Below, in pieces: positions 1 to 8,285 of a DNA stretch of 64,000 bases (position 1 is the first letter of the stretch; every line of letters starts with the position of its first letter). The DNA is from Sulfurihydrogenibium sp. YO3AOP1 (GTDB lineage: Bacteria > Aquificota > Aquificia > Aquificales > Hydrogenothermaceae): NCBI RefSeq assembly GCF_000020325.1, contig NC_010730.1, positions 1,571,501 through 1,635,500 on the forward strand, written 5' to 3'. The translations under genes were made by a program, and so were the position numbers. The notes below the pieces were generated by a model that was given only the letters and a program-made list of their open reading frames with translations, was not told the origin of the DNA and made no database searches.

Positions 1-20
1 AAAATTCAATTTTTATCTTC

Positions 21-1190
21 TTACATTCCAGGCAATCTTGGAATTTTACCAAGTTTGGAAAGCTTATAATACATTCCCCAACCTTTTTTCATCCAATGTC
101 CTATGATTGGAAGTGGTATTAGCATAGCTTTTTTATCATCCCTGTATGCAAGACCTCCGCCATTACCCATATCCATAAGACAGAGAATATTAATATGTTC
201 AATGTAAGTTTTAGGATTTCCTTTTTCTAAACCTTCTTTTAAAGCAATATTATAAGCTGTATTTCTTGCCATAACTTCGGCTAGATGTCCTTGTTTTGCT
301 TTCCATTCAGGACCTTCTAATGCAGCACTATCTCCAATTGCATAAATATCTTCACAATCTTTGACTTGATTAGTGGGCTCTATAATAATAAATCCGGCGT
401 TTGTTTGTGGTAAATTTCCGGCTTTTATAGCAGGATGACCATCACCAGCAGGTGTAAATAAAGTTAAATCTGATTCAATTTTAGTTCCATCTTCAAGTAA
501 AACACCATCAGAAGTAAACTCTACTATTTTCTTTCCAGTAATGGATTTAATATTAAGTTTTTTAAACATAGAATCCATCATTTTTAAAGCTGTTTCTCCA
601 AGTCTTTCTCCGGGTTTTGGCATAGGAGCAAAAAATGTAAGTTCAAAGTTGTCTCTAATTTTTAACTTTCTCAGATAGTAATCAACATTAAATAAAACTT
701 CAAATACAGGACCACCTCTTACAGCTTCTTTAGCATTTGGATTGCCGCCAAAACCAAAAGCTAATTTTCCACCCTTTTTCTGATTTATAAGTTCATCAAG
801 TTTTTTTGTGTATTCTAAGGTTTCTTCAGGGGTCGAGCAAATAGAATAAGTATATTCAATACCTTTATGTTTTAGCTTTTGCTGACCAAGTGCAACAACA
901 AGATAATCAAAATCCTTTCTTTCTCCGCCATTTTCAAGAGTAAAACTGTCTTTATTTACTTGTACCACCTTGTCTTTTACAAACTTAAATCCATGAGCGT
1001 TTGCTAAATCTTGCATCGGAATAATTACATCTTCAAGTTTTTTCTCTTTCGTTGGAATCCATATGGAAATTGGATAAATGTACAGATAGTCTCTATCTGA
1101 AATAAGCTCAACTTCAAAGTTATACTTTCTTAAGAAAATAGCACATTCAACGCCAGCAATACCGCCACCAAGAATAACAACTTTTTTCAT
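21..1190 (-). CDS. Sulfide:quinone oxidoreductase-like FAD flavoprotein
   Basis: 389 aa. FAD-binding Rossmann motif GGGIAG at residues 8-13 and a second FAD motif DIYAIGD at 281-287 place it in the SQR / flavocytochrome c sulfide dehydrogenase flavoprotein family. Such proteins oxidise sulfide at the membrane and pass electrons to quinone or cytochrome c. Cys118 and Cys337 occupy the positions of two redox cysteines. The segment around 150-162 (VRGGPVFE), where classical SQR carries the third cysteine, has none. The basic, amphipathic C-terminus (370-389) fits monotopic membrane attachment. The start follows a GGGGG run 8 nt upstream. It stands alone on the minus strand. It could be an SQR subtype or a related NADH dehydrogenase-like flavoprotein; the substrate cannot be fixed from sequence. 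Confidence 0.75.
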   Translation of the reverse strand: MKKVVILGGGIAGVECAIFLRKYNFEVELISDRDYLYIYPISIWIPTKEKKLEDVIIPMQDLANAHGFKFVKDKVVQVNKDSFTLENGGERKDFDYLVVALGQQKLKHKGIEYTYSICSTPEETLEYTKKLDELINQKKGGKLAFGFGGNPNAKEAVRGGPVFEVLFNVDYYLRKLKIRDNFELTFFAPMPKPGERLGETALKMMDSMFKKLNIKSITGKKIVEFTSDGVLLEDGTKIESDLTLFTPAGDGHPAIKAGNLPQTNAGFIIIEPTNQVKDCEDIYAIGDSAALEGPEWKAKQGHLAEVMARNTAYNIALKEGLEKGNPKTYIEHINILCLMDMGNGGGLAYRDDKKAMLIPLPIIGHWMKKGWGMYYKLSKLGKIPRLPGM

Positions 1191-1290
1191 TACACGTCCC
1201 CCTTTTAGTTAGTAATCATTAACCTAAATTATACCAAATTATACAAAATGCAAAATGATTTAATGCATATGTAATGATTTATTCCATTGG

Positions 1291-1426
1291 GGTGAGAAAT
1301 TAATGATCTTTATAAAATTTAAAAAGAAGGTCCTTCAAACTTACATTCTCGGATGATGAGGAACTTCCAAATGGTGTCATTCTACAGCCGGCGAAGAACC
1401 TCATACTTTTATTGAATTTCTCATCC
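1291..1426. repeat. Dispersed palindromic repeat, degenerate full copy
   Basis: It begins GGTGAGAAAT, ends with ATTTCTCATCC and contains the inner motifs GAAGGTCC and GTCATTCT...GAAGAACC. Gene order and ends match the family whose clearest copies lie at 25011-25175 and 37529-37692. It occupies most of the gap 1191-1512; nothing else is recognisable there except AT-rich upstream sequence for the Nudix gene. Confidence 0.6.
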
Positions 1427-1512
1427 ATACAAAGACTATCCTAAGTTAATATATAAATATGTTATTGGCGAAAAGTTTTTAAACAAAATAACAAAATACA
1501 AAGGAGAGTAAA

Positions 1513-1926
1513 ATGGCTATTCAAACACCTTACGTAGCAGTGGATGGAATAATTAAAGTTTTTGATGAGAATGAAAATTTTAAAGGAATTGTCTTAATCG
1601 AAAGGAAATACCCACCCCATGGCTTAGCCTTACCTGGTGGTTTTGTTGACGTTGGCGAAAGCGTTGAAAATGCTTTAATTAGAGAGATGCAAGAAGAGAC
1701 AAATCTTAACGTACAAATTGTTAGACTTTTTAATGTTTATTCAGACCCAAAAAGAGACCCAAGATTTCATACTGTATCTGTAGTTTTTGTCTGCAAAGCT
1801 TACGGCACTCCTGCAGGTAAAGATGATGCAAAAGAAGCTAAGATTTATAAATTAGAAGAAATACCGTTTGATAGATTAGTCTTTGACCACGAAAAGATTT
1901 TAAGAGATTTTATAAACTTGTTATAA
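1513..1926 (+). CDS. Nudix hydrolase (ADP-ribose pyrophosphatase-like)
   Basis: 137 aa, a single-domain Nudix protein. The Nudix box runs from Gly43 to Leu65: G-x5-E49-x7-R57-E58-x2-E61-E62, with Asn in place of the usual Gly near its end. These residues bind the Mg2+ ions used to hydrolyse nucleoside diphosphates linked to another moiety. The small size and the [11 protein letters not shown] context resemble ADP-ribose pyrophosphatases, but the substrate is not determined by sequence. A strong ribosome binding site (AAGGAGAG) lies 7 nt before ATG. It is a monocistronic gene followed by a tRNA on the other strand. Confidence 0.85.
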   Translation: MAIQTPYVAVDGIIKVFDENENFKGIVLIERKYPPHGLALPGGFVDVGESVENALIREMQEETNLNVQIVRLFNVYSDPKRDPRFHTVSVVFVCKAYGTPAGKDDAKEAKIYKLEEIPFDRLVFDHEKILRDFINLL

Positions 1927-1945
1927 GTAGAAGATGTAACTTATC

Positions 1946-1990
1946 ACTTCTTACTTTCTCACTTTCTCACTTATTCACTCTCTCACTTAA
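1946..1990. repeat. CTCACTT-type short tandem array
   Basis: An irregular run of TTTCTCACT/CTCACTT units between the Nudix gene and tRNA-Cys. Similar short runs recur at 3630-3662, 24913-24928, 29850-29872, 40773-40817 and 53822-53850, usually beside the palindromic repeats. Units vary in length and there are no unique spacers, so it is not a CRISPR array. Confidence 0.5.
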
Positions 1991-1997
1991 CTAAAAA

Positions 1998-2069
1998 AGG
2001 CCGGGGTGGGAATCGAACCCACGTATAAGGGATTTGCAGTCCCCTGCCTTACCACTTGGCTACCCGGCC
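1998..2069 (-). tRNA. tRNA-Cys (GCA)
   Basis: Read on the minus strand, the gene folds into a complete cloverleaf. Acceptor stem: GGCCGGG/CCCGGCC. D stem: GCC/GGC. Anticodon stem: GGGGA/TCCCT around loop CTGCAAA (anticodon GCA). T stem: GTGGG/CCCAC with loop TTCGATT. The discriminator base is U, the identity element of tRNA-Cys. CCA is not encoded; a run of T follows at once (1993-1998 on the opposite strand) and probably ends transcription. Confidence 0.97.
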
Positions 2070-2088
2070 ATCAAAAGATGGATAAATA

Positions 2089-2943
2089 TTATATCACTAT
2101 TTCATAATTTTTCAAAAATTCGTTTAATTCTTCATTCCAATAGGGAATTTCTGTATTTAAAATTTGTGAGATTTTTCTATTGCTCATAGCTGAAAAATCT
2201 GGTCTTTTCGCTGGAAGGTTAAAAATTTCTTTTGAAACTGGCAGGATAAATTTATCTATTTTTTTAATTCTAAAAATCTCCTTAGCCCATTCATATCTTG
2301 AAGCATAGCCTGAGTTTGTAAGATGAAACATTCCTCTTAAATCATTATCTAATGCTTTTAGTGTAATATCTACAATAGTTCTTGTAGATGTTGGAACTGA
2401 GACTTCATTATAAGCTACTTTCAAATATTCATTATTCTTTGCCCATGTTAAAAGCTTATAGATAAAGTTTTGCTTTCCTTCTCCATAAACCCAGCTTACT
2501 CTAAAAAGCAAGTAATTTCCTGTCTCTTCTCTTAGAAAAATTTCACCCATAAATTTACTTTTCCCATAATCATTTAAAGGATTTGGTACATCATCTTCTG
2601 TATAAAGACCATTCTCTTTTTTCCCATCAAAAACATAATCTGTTGAATAATGAATTAATCTAAATTTGTAAACGTTAGATAAATAAGCTAAATTCTTTAC
2701 TGCAATGCTATTTACTTTTACTGCTTCCCAGTATTGTTTTTCAGCATCATCAACTAAATTATACGCTGCAGAGTTTATTACTACATCTGGTTTATACTGT
2801 GATAAAACTTGGTTTAACTTGTCAAAATTGGTTATATTACACTCTAATCTTGATAATCCAATAACATCTTTTTTTTGATTTTCTAAAGTCTTTAAAAACT
2901 CTTTTCCAAGCTGTCCATTTTTACCTAAGATTAGATATTTCAA
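2089..2943 (-). CDS. rfbD: dTDP-4-dehydrorhamnose reductase
   Basis: 284 aa, the usual length for RfbD/RmlD. It makes dTDP-L-rhamnose by NAD(P)H-dependent reduction of the 4-keto sugar in the cytoplasm, supplying rhamnose for surface glycan. Rossmann motif GKNGQLG at 7-13, STDYVFDG at 100-107 and the catalytic Tyr126-x3-Lys130 are present. It lies 2 nt downstream of the kinase-like gene at 2946-3542, so the two are probably one transcript. The other rml genes are not in this window. Confidence 0.9.
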   Translation of the reverse strand: MKYLILGKNGQLGKEFLKTLENQKKDVIGLSRLECNITNFDKLNQVLSQYKPDVVINSAAYNLVDDAEKQYWEAVKVNSIAVKNLAYLSNVYKFRLIHYSTDYVFDGKKENGLYTEDDVPNPLNDYGKSKFMGEIFLREETGNYLLFRVSWVYGEGKQNFIYKLLTWAKNNEYLKVAYNEVSVPTSTRTIVDITLKALDNDLRGMFHLTNSGYASRYEWAKEIFRIKKIDKFILPVSKEIFNLPAKRPDFSAMSNRKISQILNTEIPYWNEELNEFLKNYEIVI

Positions 2944-2945
2944 AC

Positions 2946-3542
2946 TTAAGCACCCCTTTTGAGATTTAAAACATACGATTTTATTTTATTATAATTTTCT
3001 TCTGATTGGTTTTCTTTATATTCTTTTAAAATATCCATTAATTCTTCATTTCTTTCTTTTCCTCTTGTTATAAATTGCACTAAATTTAAAACATTCTTTG
3101 GCTTTAAGCTTTTAGTTGCTCTTTCAAAATCAATTAAATACACTTTTAAATTTTTATCAACTAAAACATTTGAGTATGGTTTGTGCATCTCTCCTTTGTC
3201 AATTTTTAGCTTATCTAATATATACGCTTGGTCTAAAAGCTGACTTATAAGAATTTTAAAATTTTCTTCGTTCAAAACCTTGTTAAGATGAGTTCCTTCT
3301 ATGTACTCATACGCTATAAAATCTTCACCGGTTAAAAAAATCTTTCCGCCTATACCATACTGATTGACTATTTTTAAAATTTGTCCTTCTTTTTGTATTG
3401 GATGTTTATGGATTTCTTGAGATGCAACCTTAAAAGATAGATCTTTATTTTGATACTTCCCTCTGTAAACTTTAGCCCTCCAACCTTCACCAATAATTTT
3501 TAAATCTTCAATTTTATTTTTTATATTTTCGAATGTTGTCAT
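2946..3542 (-). CDS. Kinase-fold protein of the predicted Ser/Thr (RIO/Bud32-like) group
   Basis: 198 aa. It has a glycine loop GEGWRAKVYRG near 18-28, an ATP-binding Lys in SFKVA near 38 and a DFE metal motif in YLIDFERA. The catalytic loop reads HKPYSN: the metal-binding Asn is there, but the residue five positions before it, normally Asp, is His. It may be a pseudokinase or use a rearranged loop. There is no C-terminal lobe beyond about 40 residues after DFE, which fits the small RIO/Bud32 type rather than eukaryotic-like Hanks kinases. It is coupled to rfbD. The start has only a weak AAGG upstream, with AGGAGAG farther away, so it is not certain. Confidence 0.55.
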   Translation of the reverse strand: MTTFENIKNKIEDLKIIGEGWRAKVYRGKYQNKDLSFKVASQEIHKHPIQKEGQILKIVNQYGIGGKIFLTGEDFIAYEYIEGTHLNKVLNEENFKILISQLLDQAYILDKLKIDKGEMHKPYSNVLVDKNLKVYLIDFERATKSLKPKNVLNLVQFITRGKERNEELMDILKEYKENQSEENYNKIKSYVLNLKRGA

Positions 3543-3569
3543 AACCTTATATCAGGCTCTCCTAAGTTT

Positions 3570-3610
3570 CCTGATTTATTACAGGAACGTCCCGCCAACT
3601 TGACACGGGG
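3570..3610 (+). repeat. GC-rich dispersed repeat, copy 1
   Basis: GGAACGTCCCGCCA followed by CTTGACACGGG stands out in AT-rich DNA. The same sequence occurs inverted at 41575-41612, including the flanking TTTATTA. It has no coding potential; it could be the end of a mobile element. Confidence 0.55.
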
Positions 3611-3664
3611 CTAACCTTCTTGTCATCCTTCAACCCCTCACTTCTTACCTTCTCACTCATCACT

Positions 3665-4105
3665 TTACTTGCCTATATGACTCCATATTTCATTGTCTAT
3701 ATTATGCAGAACATACTCCGGAGCTTTTATTTTAACTACATATCTTCCATCAACTACCAAGATATTACCATTTTCATCTTTTTCAAAAATGGCTTCTACG
3801 ACTAAATGTTTTCCTTTGTAAATTTTGTACCCATCTTCTAATTCTTCAAATTTATCGAACCTGAGCATGTTTGACTGCTTTTTTAGAATATCTTTTATCA
3901 TTTCTTTTGATGGAAATGATAATATTCTCTCTGATATCTGCTCGTTGTAATACTTATCGTTAAACCATACGAGAATTGAAAAAACAATAACTGTTATATC
4001 TATTAAACAAAACATAACAGCAAACTTTAGATTTCCGTATAAATAAAAGAAGATAGTTAATGCTGTCAGAACTACAATTAAAGATATTGAGACTTTTTTG
4101 AGCAT
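3665..4105 (-). CDS. Hypothetical two-helix membrane protein
   Basis: 146 aa. Two hydrophobic helices (about 7-24 and 28-48) are followed by a soluble domain of about 95 residues with alternating charged and beta-forming segments. I recognise no family. The gene starts 10 nt downstream of lolA and is probably co-transcribed with it and the thioredoxin-TPR gene, which hints at an envelope role; this is inference only. Confidence 0.6.
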   Translation of the reverse strand: MLKKVSISLIVVLTALTIFFYLYGNLKFAVMFCLIDITVIVFSILVWFNDKYYNEQISERILSFPSKEMIKDILKKQSNMLRFDKFEELEDGYKIYKGKHLVVEAIFEKDENGNILVVDGRYVVKIKAPEYVLHNIDNEIWSHIGK

Positions 4106-4115
4106 TATAATCTCC

Positions 4116-4727
4116 TTAGTTGTTTAAAATCTTAACATTCTTTGGAAGGTTGAAATTTATATTTACCGGATTGGATAAATATTTAAATTTTTCAAATTCT
4201 ATTTCAATAATGTTGTTGTCTGTATCCTGTGCTGAAATTTTAGTTAATGATAGATTGGATTTATCTATTGTCAGTTCTAATTTTTTAACTTCTGCGTTGT
4301 TTTTTGGTTTTAAAGATATTTTATATGTATCATTGGTTTCTTTGGTTTCTAATACATTAAAGGTAGACTTGATAGATTTGTTTTTGATAATCATTTCTAA
4401 AACTTCTGTTATTAAAACACTGTTATCTGCTGATGTTATGATAGCCTGATTTTCTTCTACAGAGTATAAAGTTACTTTGGTACCATTTAGATAAATAATC
4501 TGTTTATATGGTTTTGTATACTCTATTTTGATTTTGTCTGGTTTTACTGCTAATACCTTTCCATAAAAAATATCTGGGCTGGAAAACCCAGATTGATAAG
4601 TTTTTTGTGTAATTTCTGCTTGAAATCCTTTTATCTCACTAAATTTTTTCTGAAGTTCTTCTACTATATCCTTTGCAAAAGAAAAATTAACAATAAAGAG
4701 TATTAAAAATAGAGCTATTTTTTTCAT
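4116..4727 (-). CDS. lolA: Outer-membrane lipoprotein carrier LolA
   Basis: 203 aa from the chosen start. The periplasmic chaperone carries lipoproteins released by LolCDE to the outer membrane. A signal peptide (residues 1-18, MKKIALFLILF core ending SFA) is followed by the LolA-type half-barrel with PDKIKIEYTKPYKQIIYLNG, the most conserved stretch of the family. The start chosen is the ATG in TAATG, where it overlaps the stop of the upstream thioredoxin gene by one base; an in-frame codon 12 nt earlier would spoil the signal peptide. LolD and LolC/E partners are at 58793-60662. Confidence 0.85.
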   Translation of the reverse strand: MKKIALFLILFIVNFSFAKDIVEELQKKFSEIKGFQAEITQKTYQSGFSSPDIFYGKVLAVKPDKIKIEYTKPYKQIIYLNGTKVTLYSVEENQAIITSADNSVLITEVLEMIIKNKSIKSTFNVLETKETNDTYKISLKPKNNAEVKKLELTIDKSNLSLTKISAQDTDNNIIEIEFEKFKYLSNPVNINFNLPKNVKILNN

Positions 4728-5536
4728 TAGTATAACCACATTGCAAGTTTTTTTCTGTACTCTTTTGTAAGTGGGTTAGATTCTCCAAGCAGTGTAAATA
4801 TGGAAACCATAGCTTTTCTTGCACCATCGTTTTTATAATTTCTATCTTTCTTAACTATTTCTAAAAATAATTTTAATGCTTCTTCATAATTTTCTTCAAC
4901 TGCATAGCATGATGCTTGGGCAAATATTTTATCAAGTTCTGTTTGTAAATTTGTATTTTCACATTCTTTTTTAAGTTCTATAAATTCTTTTAATGCTTGT
5001 GCTTGTGTAAAGTATTCTTTGTCATACTCTTTTATTTTGTTTAATAAATCTTCTGCCTCTTCAAGCTTGTTTAGTTTAATGAAGAATTTTGCTGCTTCAA
5101 GGATTAACTTTTTGTTATCTGGATACTCAGAAATTGCTCTTTTGTACAAGTCATACGCTCCTTCTCTGTTGCCTGCTAAAATAAGCATGTTCGCTTCTTC
5201 AATAACTCTATCTGCTGGTGATTTAACATATTTGCTTATTATTTTTCTTACTTGACTTTCTGGCAATGCTCCAACAAATTTATCAACTACTTTTCCATCT
5301 TTTATTATTCTAACATCCGGTATTCCGTGAACTCCAAACTCTTGTGCAATATCCGGATTTTCATCTGTATTAACTTTTGCTAAAATAAAGCCAAACTCTC
5401 CTGCAAGTTTTTCTAAGATTGGTTTTAAAGCTCTGCATGGACCACACCAAGGTGCCCAAAAATCTACAACTACCACATTATCATAAGATTTTTCCAATAC
5501 TTCTGAAAAATTTTCAGAGTTTACATCTATTATCAT
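4727..5536 (-). CDS. Thioredoxin-TPR fusion (CnoX/YbbN-like co-chaperone)
   Basis: 269 aa. Residues 1-108 form a thioredoxin fold with the complete active site WCGPC (30-34) and the cis-Pro loop GIPDVRII. The remainder is helical, with TPR-like pairs. This is the architecture of CnoX/YbbN, a redox-linked holdase that hands clients to GroEL and DnaK. E. coli YbbN has lost the first cysteine, whereas both are kept here, so thiol-disulfide exchange is likely. It has no signal peptide, so it is cytoplasmic. It is first in a coupled set with lolA and the 146-aa membrane protein. A good AGGAGGTTAG site precedes the ATG. Confidence 0.85.
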   Translation of the reverse strand: MIIDVNSENFSEVLEKSYDNVVVVDFWAPWCGPCRALKPILEKLAGEFGFILAKVNTDENPDIAQEFGVHGIPDVRIIKDGKVVDKFVGALPESQVRKIISKYVKSPADRVIEEANMLILAGNREGAYDLYKRAISEYPDNKKLILEAAKFFIKLNKLEEAEDLLNKIKEYDKEYFTQAQALKEFIELKKECENTNLQTELDKIFAQASCYAVEENYEEALKLFLEIVKKDRNYKNDGARKAMVSIFTLLGESNPLTKEYRKKLAMWLY

Positions 5537-5821
5537 TCTTCTAACCTCCTACATTTAGTTTACCTTACTAAAATTCGTTTATATTATAAATTATAAATCT
5601 CTTCAACTTTTCTTTCAATAAATTTTGTTTTATCTTTTTACTGCTATTTACAGGATATTGTATGTGAATACATGTAAACTTTTGTAAAAGATAAATACTT
5701 TCTGGAAGCTCAATTGTTATTACATATCATTCTCACTAAGAGAAAAACAGAAAATGGATTATATAAAATTTGTCTTTCAAAAAATAGAAAACATCACTGA
5801 TTTATCAAATTTTAATACTTC

Positions 5822-5895
5822 GGGTGAGGAATTCAATAAAAGTAGGAGATTCTTCGCTTCGCTCAGAATGACATCACTGGCGGTTTCCTGTCATC
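5822..5895 (+). repeat. Dispersed palindromic repeat, left half, cut by the IS110 copy
   Basis: The left arm runs from GGGTGAGGAATTCAATAAAA to GAGATTCTTCG and CAGAATGACA, then the central CTGTCATC (5888-5895). The right arm resumes at 7534 after the insertion. The preceding gap 5537-5821 is AT-rich with no gene or RNA that I can recognise. Confidence 0.85.
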
Positions 5896-5963
5896 GTATA
5901 TTAAATATACCAAAAATTTTTAAACTATAAGAGAATAAGTTTTATAGTAATTATAGACATGGG
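5896..5963 (+). mobile_element. IS110-family element, left-end remnant
   Basis: 68 bp beginning GTATATTAAATATAC, nearly identical to the upstream end of the intact element (29622-29689, opposite strand). It stops exactly where the IS256-family copy begins. The bridge-RNA region and the first two thirds of the recombinase gene are missing. Confidence 0.9.
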
Positions 5964-7256
5964 GAGACTTATCAATAATTTTGTGTCTGGATTGAAAACT
6001 TTTTATTAAACAATTGTAAAATTTCATAAGAAGCTCCTTTAAAAGCAGGTATAGGTTTTTTCCATTTTCCATTCTTTAAATTATCTCTCTGTATAAGCAG
6101 ATTTATCTCAAGAATGTCTACAGATTGAAAATATCCGCCTAAATTTATTCTTACTTTCTCTATCATGCTATTAACACTTTCAACTGGATTTGTTGTGTAT
6201 ATGTGCTTTCTTAGATTTTCTGGATATTTTAAAAAACATAAGTATCTCTCTTTGTTAGATTGAATATGTTTTATAAAGCTTGGATATTTAGATTTAAATC
6301 TACTACATAAATCATCTAATTTTTCTAATCCATCTTCATAATCTAAGCTGTTTTCTTTTATGTTTTTTAATTCTTTGTTAAATACTTGTGAATCTTCTTT
6401 ATCCATCTGATTTCTAACGTTTCTTTGTAAATGGACTAAACATAGCTGATGGTCTGTAAAAGGAAACAGTGTTTCTATGGCTTTTGATATCCCAGGAAAA
6501 TCATCACTTACTATAAGCATTATCCTTTTTAGTCCTCTATCTATTAAATCATTGAATACTTTTATCCAGTCTGCTTTGTTTTCACTACTGAAAAATGTAT
6601 AAAATCCAAATATATCTTTATTTCCTTGTAAGTCCACTCCAAGAACTACATAGACAGAAGCTTTTCTGATTTTGTTTTTCTCTTTTATATCACAGTGGTA
6701 TGCATCTATATACAGTACAAATGCATCCGATGGAAGCTCTCTTGTTTTAAAATCATTAAGTCTTTCTATAAGCTCTTTTTTAATTATATCCATATGTTGT
6801 TTTGAATAGTTTAAGCCTAAGCTTTTTAATGTAGAATCTATCTTGCTTTCTGAGTATCCATTGGATACCAAACTCATAAGAAGGTCTATATAATCTTCAT
6901 CAACTCTTTTGTAAGGGTCAGGTAATATTTGTGGTCTAAATTTACCCTTTCTATCTCTTGGAACATTTATGTTAAGCTTGAAAGAACCAGTATTTAGGCT
7001 TCTTTCATAATACCCGTTTGCTTTGTTATCATCGTCATTTTCAAGAAGAAATTTCTTTCTTGGTTCATAATCAGTTCCACAACAGATTCTAAAAGTTTTC
7101 TTATACCTATCTTTTCTTGAGTTGTTATACCGTTTGGGAAAAGTTCTTTTACTAATTCTTCAGTTGATCTGTCTAACACTTTTTCAAAGTATTCTTTTTT
7201 ATTCATTACTACTCCTCCTTATAATTTTATTTAGACACAACATTATTTTAACTCCC
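5964..7256 (-). mobile_element. IS256-family insertion sequence, copy 1 (defective)
   Basis: 1293 bp, nearly identical to copy 2 at 8286-9580. The outer ends read GAGACTTATC on the left and, inverted, GGGAGTTAAA on the right, imperfect inverted repeats of about 25 bp that share TTGTGTCT. The flanking 8-mers differ (GACATGGG left, CAAGCCCA right), so there is no target duplication. The left flank is the start of an IS110 element and the right flank is its 3' third, so about 0.9 kb of IS110 was lost at this junction. Confidence 0.9.
5972..7206 (-). pseudogene. IS256-family transposase, frameshifted
   Basis: The N-terminal 54 residues (from ATG at 7206, after AAGGAGGAG) match copy 2. A one-base deletion near 7044 (CAAGAAG instead of CAAGGAAG) then shifts the frame and ends the reading frame early (stop at 6994). 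The remaining catalytic part stays open down to 5972 and is about 99% identical to copy 2, with the DDE Asp, Asp and Glu all retained. No active transposase is expected unless frameshifting occurs. Confidence 0.9.
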
Positions 7257-7533
7257 CAAGCCCATATGAAAGTGCAGCATGTGTAAAGAAAAGTGGCTGG
7301 ATAAAAAAGATGGGAAATCCATATGCAAGGAAAATATTATACATGGCAGCATTATCAGCAATAAGGTTTAATAAATACTGCAGAGAATTATACGAAAGAT
7401 TAGTAAGTAAAGGTAAGGCTAAAAAGTTAGCATTAGTGGCTGTAGCACATAAGTTATTAAGGCAAGCATATGGTGTATTAAAAAGCAGAAGACCATTTGA
7501 TGAAAATTTTTGTACTTGACATTTAACATAGAA
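7257..7533 (+). pseudogene. IS110-family recombinase, C-terminal remnant
   Basis: It encodes the last 80-odd residues of the recombinase, almost identical to the intact copy at 28442-28704, including MGNPYARKILYMAALS and the C-terminus DENFCT. The upstream part is absent. The element end ...ATAGAA at 7533 is followed by CATCCTGA, restoring the repeat target. Confidence 0.92.
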
Positions 7534-7599
7534 CATCCTGAGGACTTTAGTCCGAAGGATCTCATTTTTAAATTCTATGAAAATTTCCGATTTCTCACC
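7534..7599 (+). repeat. Dispersed palindromic repeat, right half
   Basis: CATCCTGAGGAC, the small hairpin GGACTTTAGTCC, GAAGGATCTCA and the terminal TTTCTCACC. Joined to 5822-5895 it makes a typical family member, so the repeat was there before the insertion. Confidence 0.85.
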
Positions 7600-7748
7600 T
7601 CAAGGTATATCTGATTGTTATCAAAATACACAAGTTCTATTTTCCATTACTTTGCAACCGTAATTTAATGTAATTTTTAAAAACATTTATTTATCAAAAT
7701 CTTATGTTATTTTTTAAAATTTCTTAACATTTATTTCATACCAGATCG

Positions 7749-7857
7749 TTGCATAAAAAATATGCAATCAAACAATGTTATATTAAAAAATACCTTAATT
7801 TCAATATCTTTTTAAATTAATATTTAACATATTAATATCTCTAATAAAACAATGTTT
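7749..7857 (+). promoter_or_regulatory. Candidate acs operators: TTGCATA inverted repeat and two AAACAATGTT sites
   Basis: A perfect inverted repeat TTGCATA-5-TATGCAA spans 7749-7767. AAACAATGTTA (7770-7780) and the full palindrome AAACAATGTTT (7847-7857) follow. The latter lies 17 bp upstream of the -35 box. The same AAACAnTGTTT core occurs before the porin gene at 11235-11245. The regulator is unknown. Confidence 0.45.
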
Positions 7858-7874
7858 GAAAAATATGGAAAAAT

Positions 7875-7902
7875 TTGACAAACAATTAATTTTCAGTAAA
7901 AT
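7875..7902 (+). promoter_or_regulatory. Sigma70-type promoter for acs
   Basis: -35 TTGACA (7875-7880), 16-bp spacer, -10 TAAAAT (7897-7902). The start codon with AGGAGGT lies 46 nt downstream of the -10 box. Confidence 0.6.
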
Positions 7903-7948
7903 ACTGTTTGATTTTAATAAATAAAACTCTGTTATAGGAGGTTTAAAA

Positions 7949-8285
7949 ATGGAAAAGGCAGATTTGCTTTTGAAGGTTGATGAAAAATACTATCCTCCAA
8001 AGGAGATAGTAGAAAATGCTTGGGTTAAAGACTATGAATCTCTTTACAAGAAGTCTATTGAGAATAGAGAGGCTTTCTATGAAGAGATTGCTAACGAATT
8101 AGAATGGTTTCAAAAGTGGGACAAAGTTTTAGAATGGAACTATCCTTATGCAAAATGGTTTGTAAATGCTAAAACAAACATCACTTATAACTGTATAGAC
8201 AGGCATGTAAAAAATGGCAAAAGAAATAAGGTGGCTTTTATCTCTGTAGATGAAGAAGGAAATGAGAGAAAGGTAACTTACGGTG
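7949..8285 (+). pseudogene. acs: Acetyl-CoA synthetase, 5' fragment (interrupted)
   Basis: The first 112 codons of acs, preceded by AGGAGGT 7 nt before ATG. It carries the family N-terminus (WFQKWDKVLEWNYPYAKWF). The frame is broken at 8285 by an IS256-family insertion. The last bases TTACGGTG (8278-8285) are repeated at 9581-9588. Joined to 9589-11144 the frame is uninterrupted: 1893 nt, 630 codons plus stop. A short fusion protein ending inside the IS would be made if this part is translated. Confidence 0.93.

Noticed and set aside
1946-1990. CTCACTT array as a CRISPR
   Set aside because: Units are short, unequal and lack unique spacers; no cas gene is present in the window.
3620-3805. Plus-strand 61-aa frame
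   Set aside because: It lies mostly antisense to the 146-aa membrane protein and begins in repeat-like TCAC-rich DNA.
5964-7256. IS256 copy 1 as a simple insertion with target duplication
   Set aside because: The flanking 8-mers GACATGGG and CAAGCCCA do not match and the flanks are non-adjacent parts of IS110.
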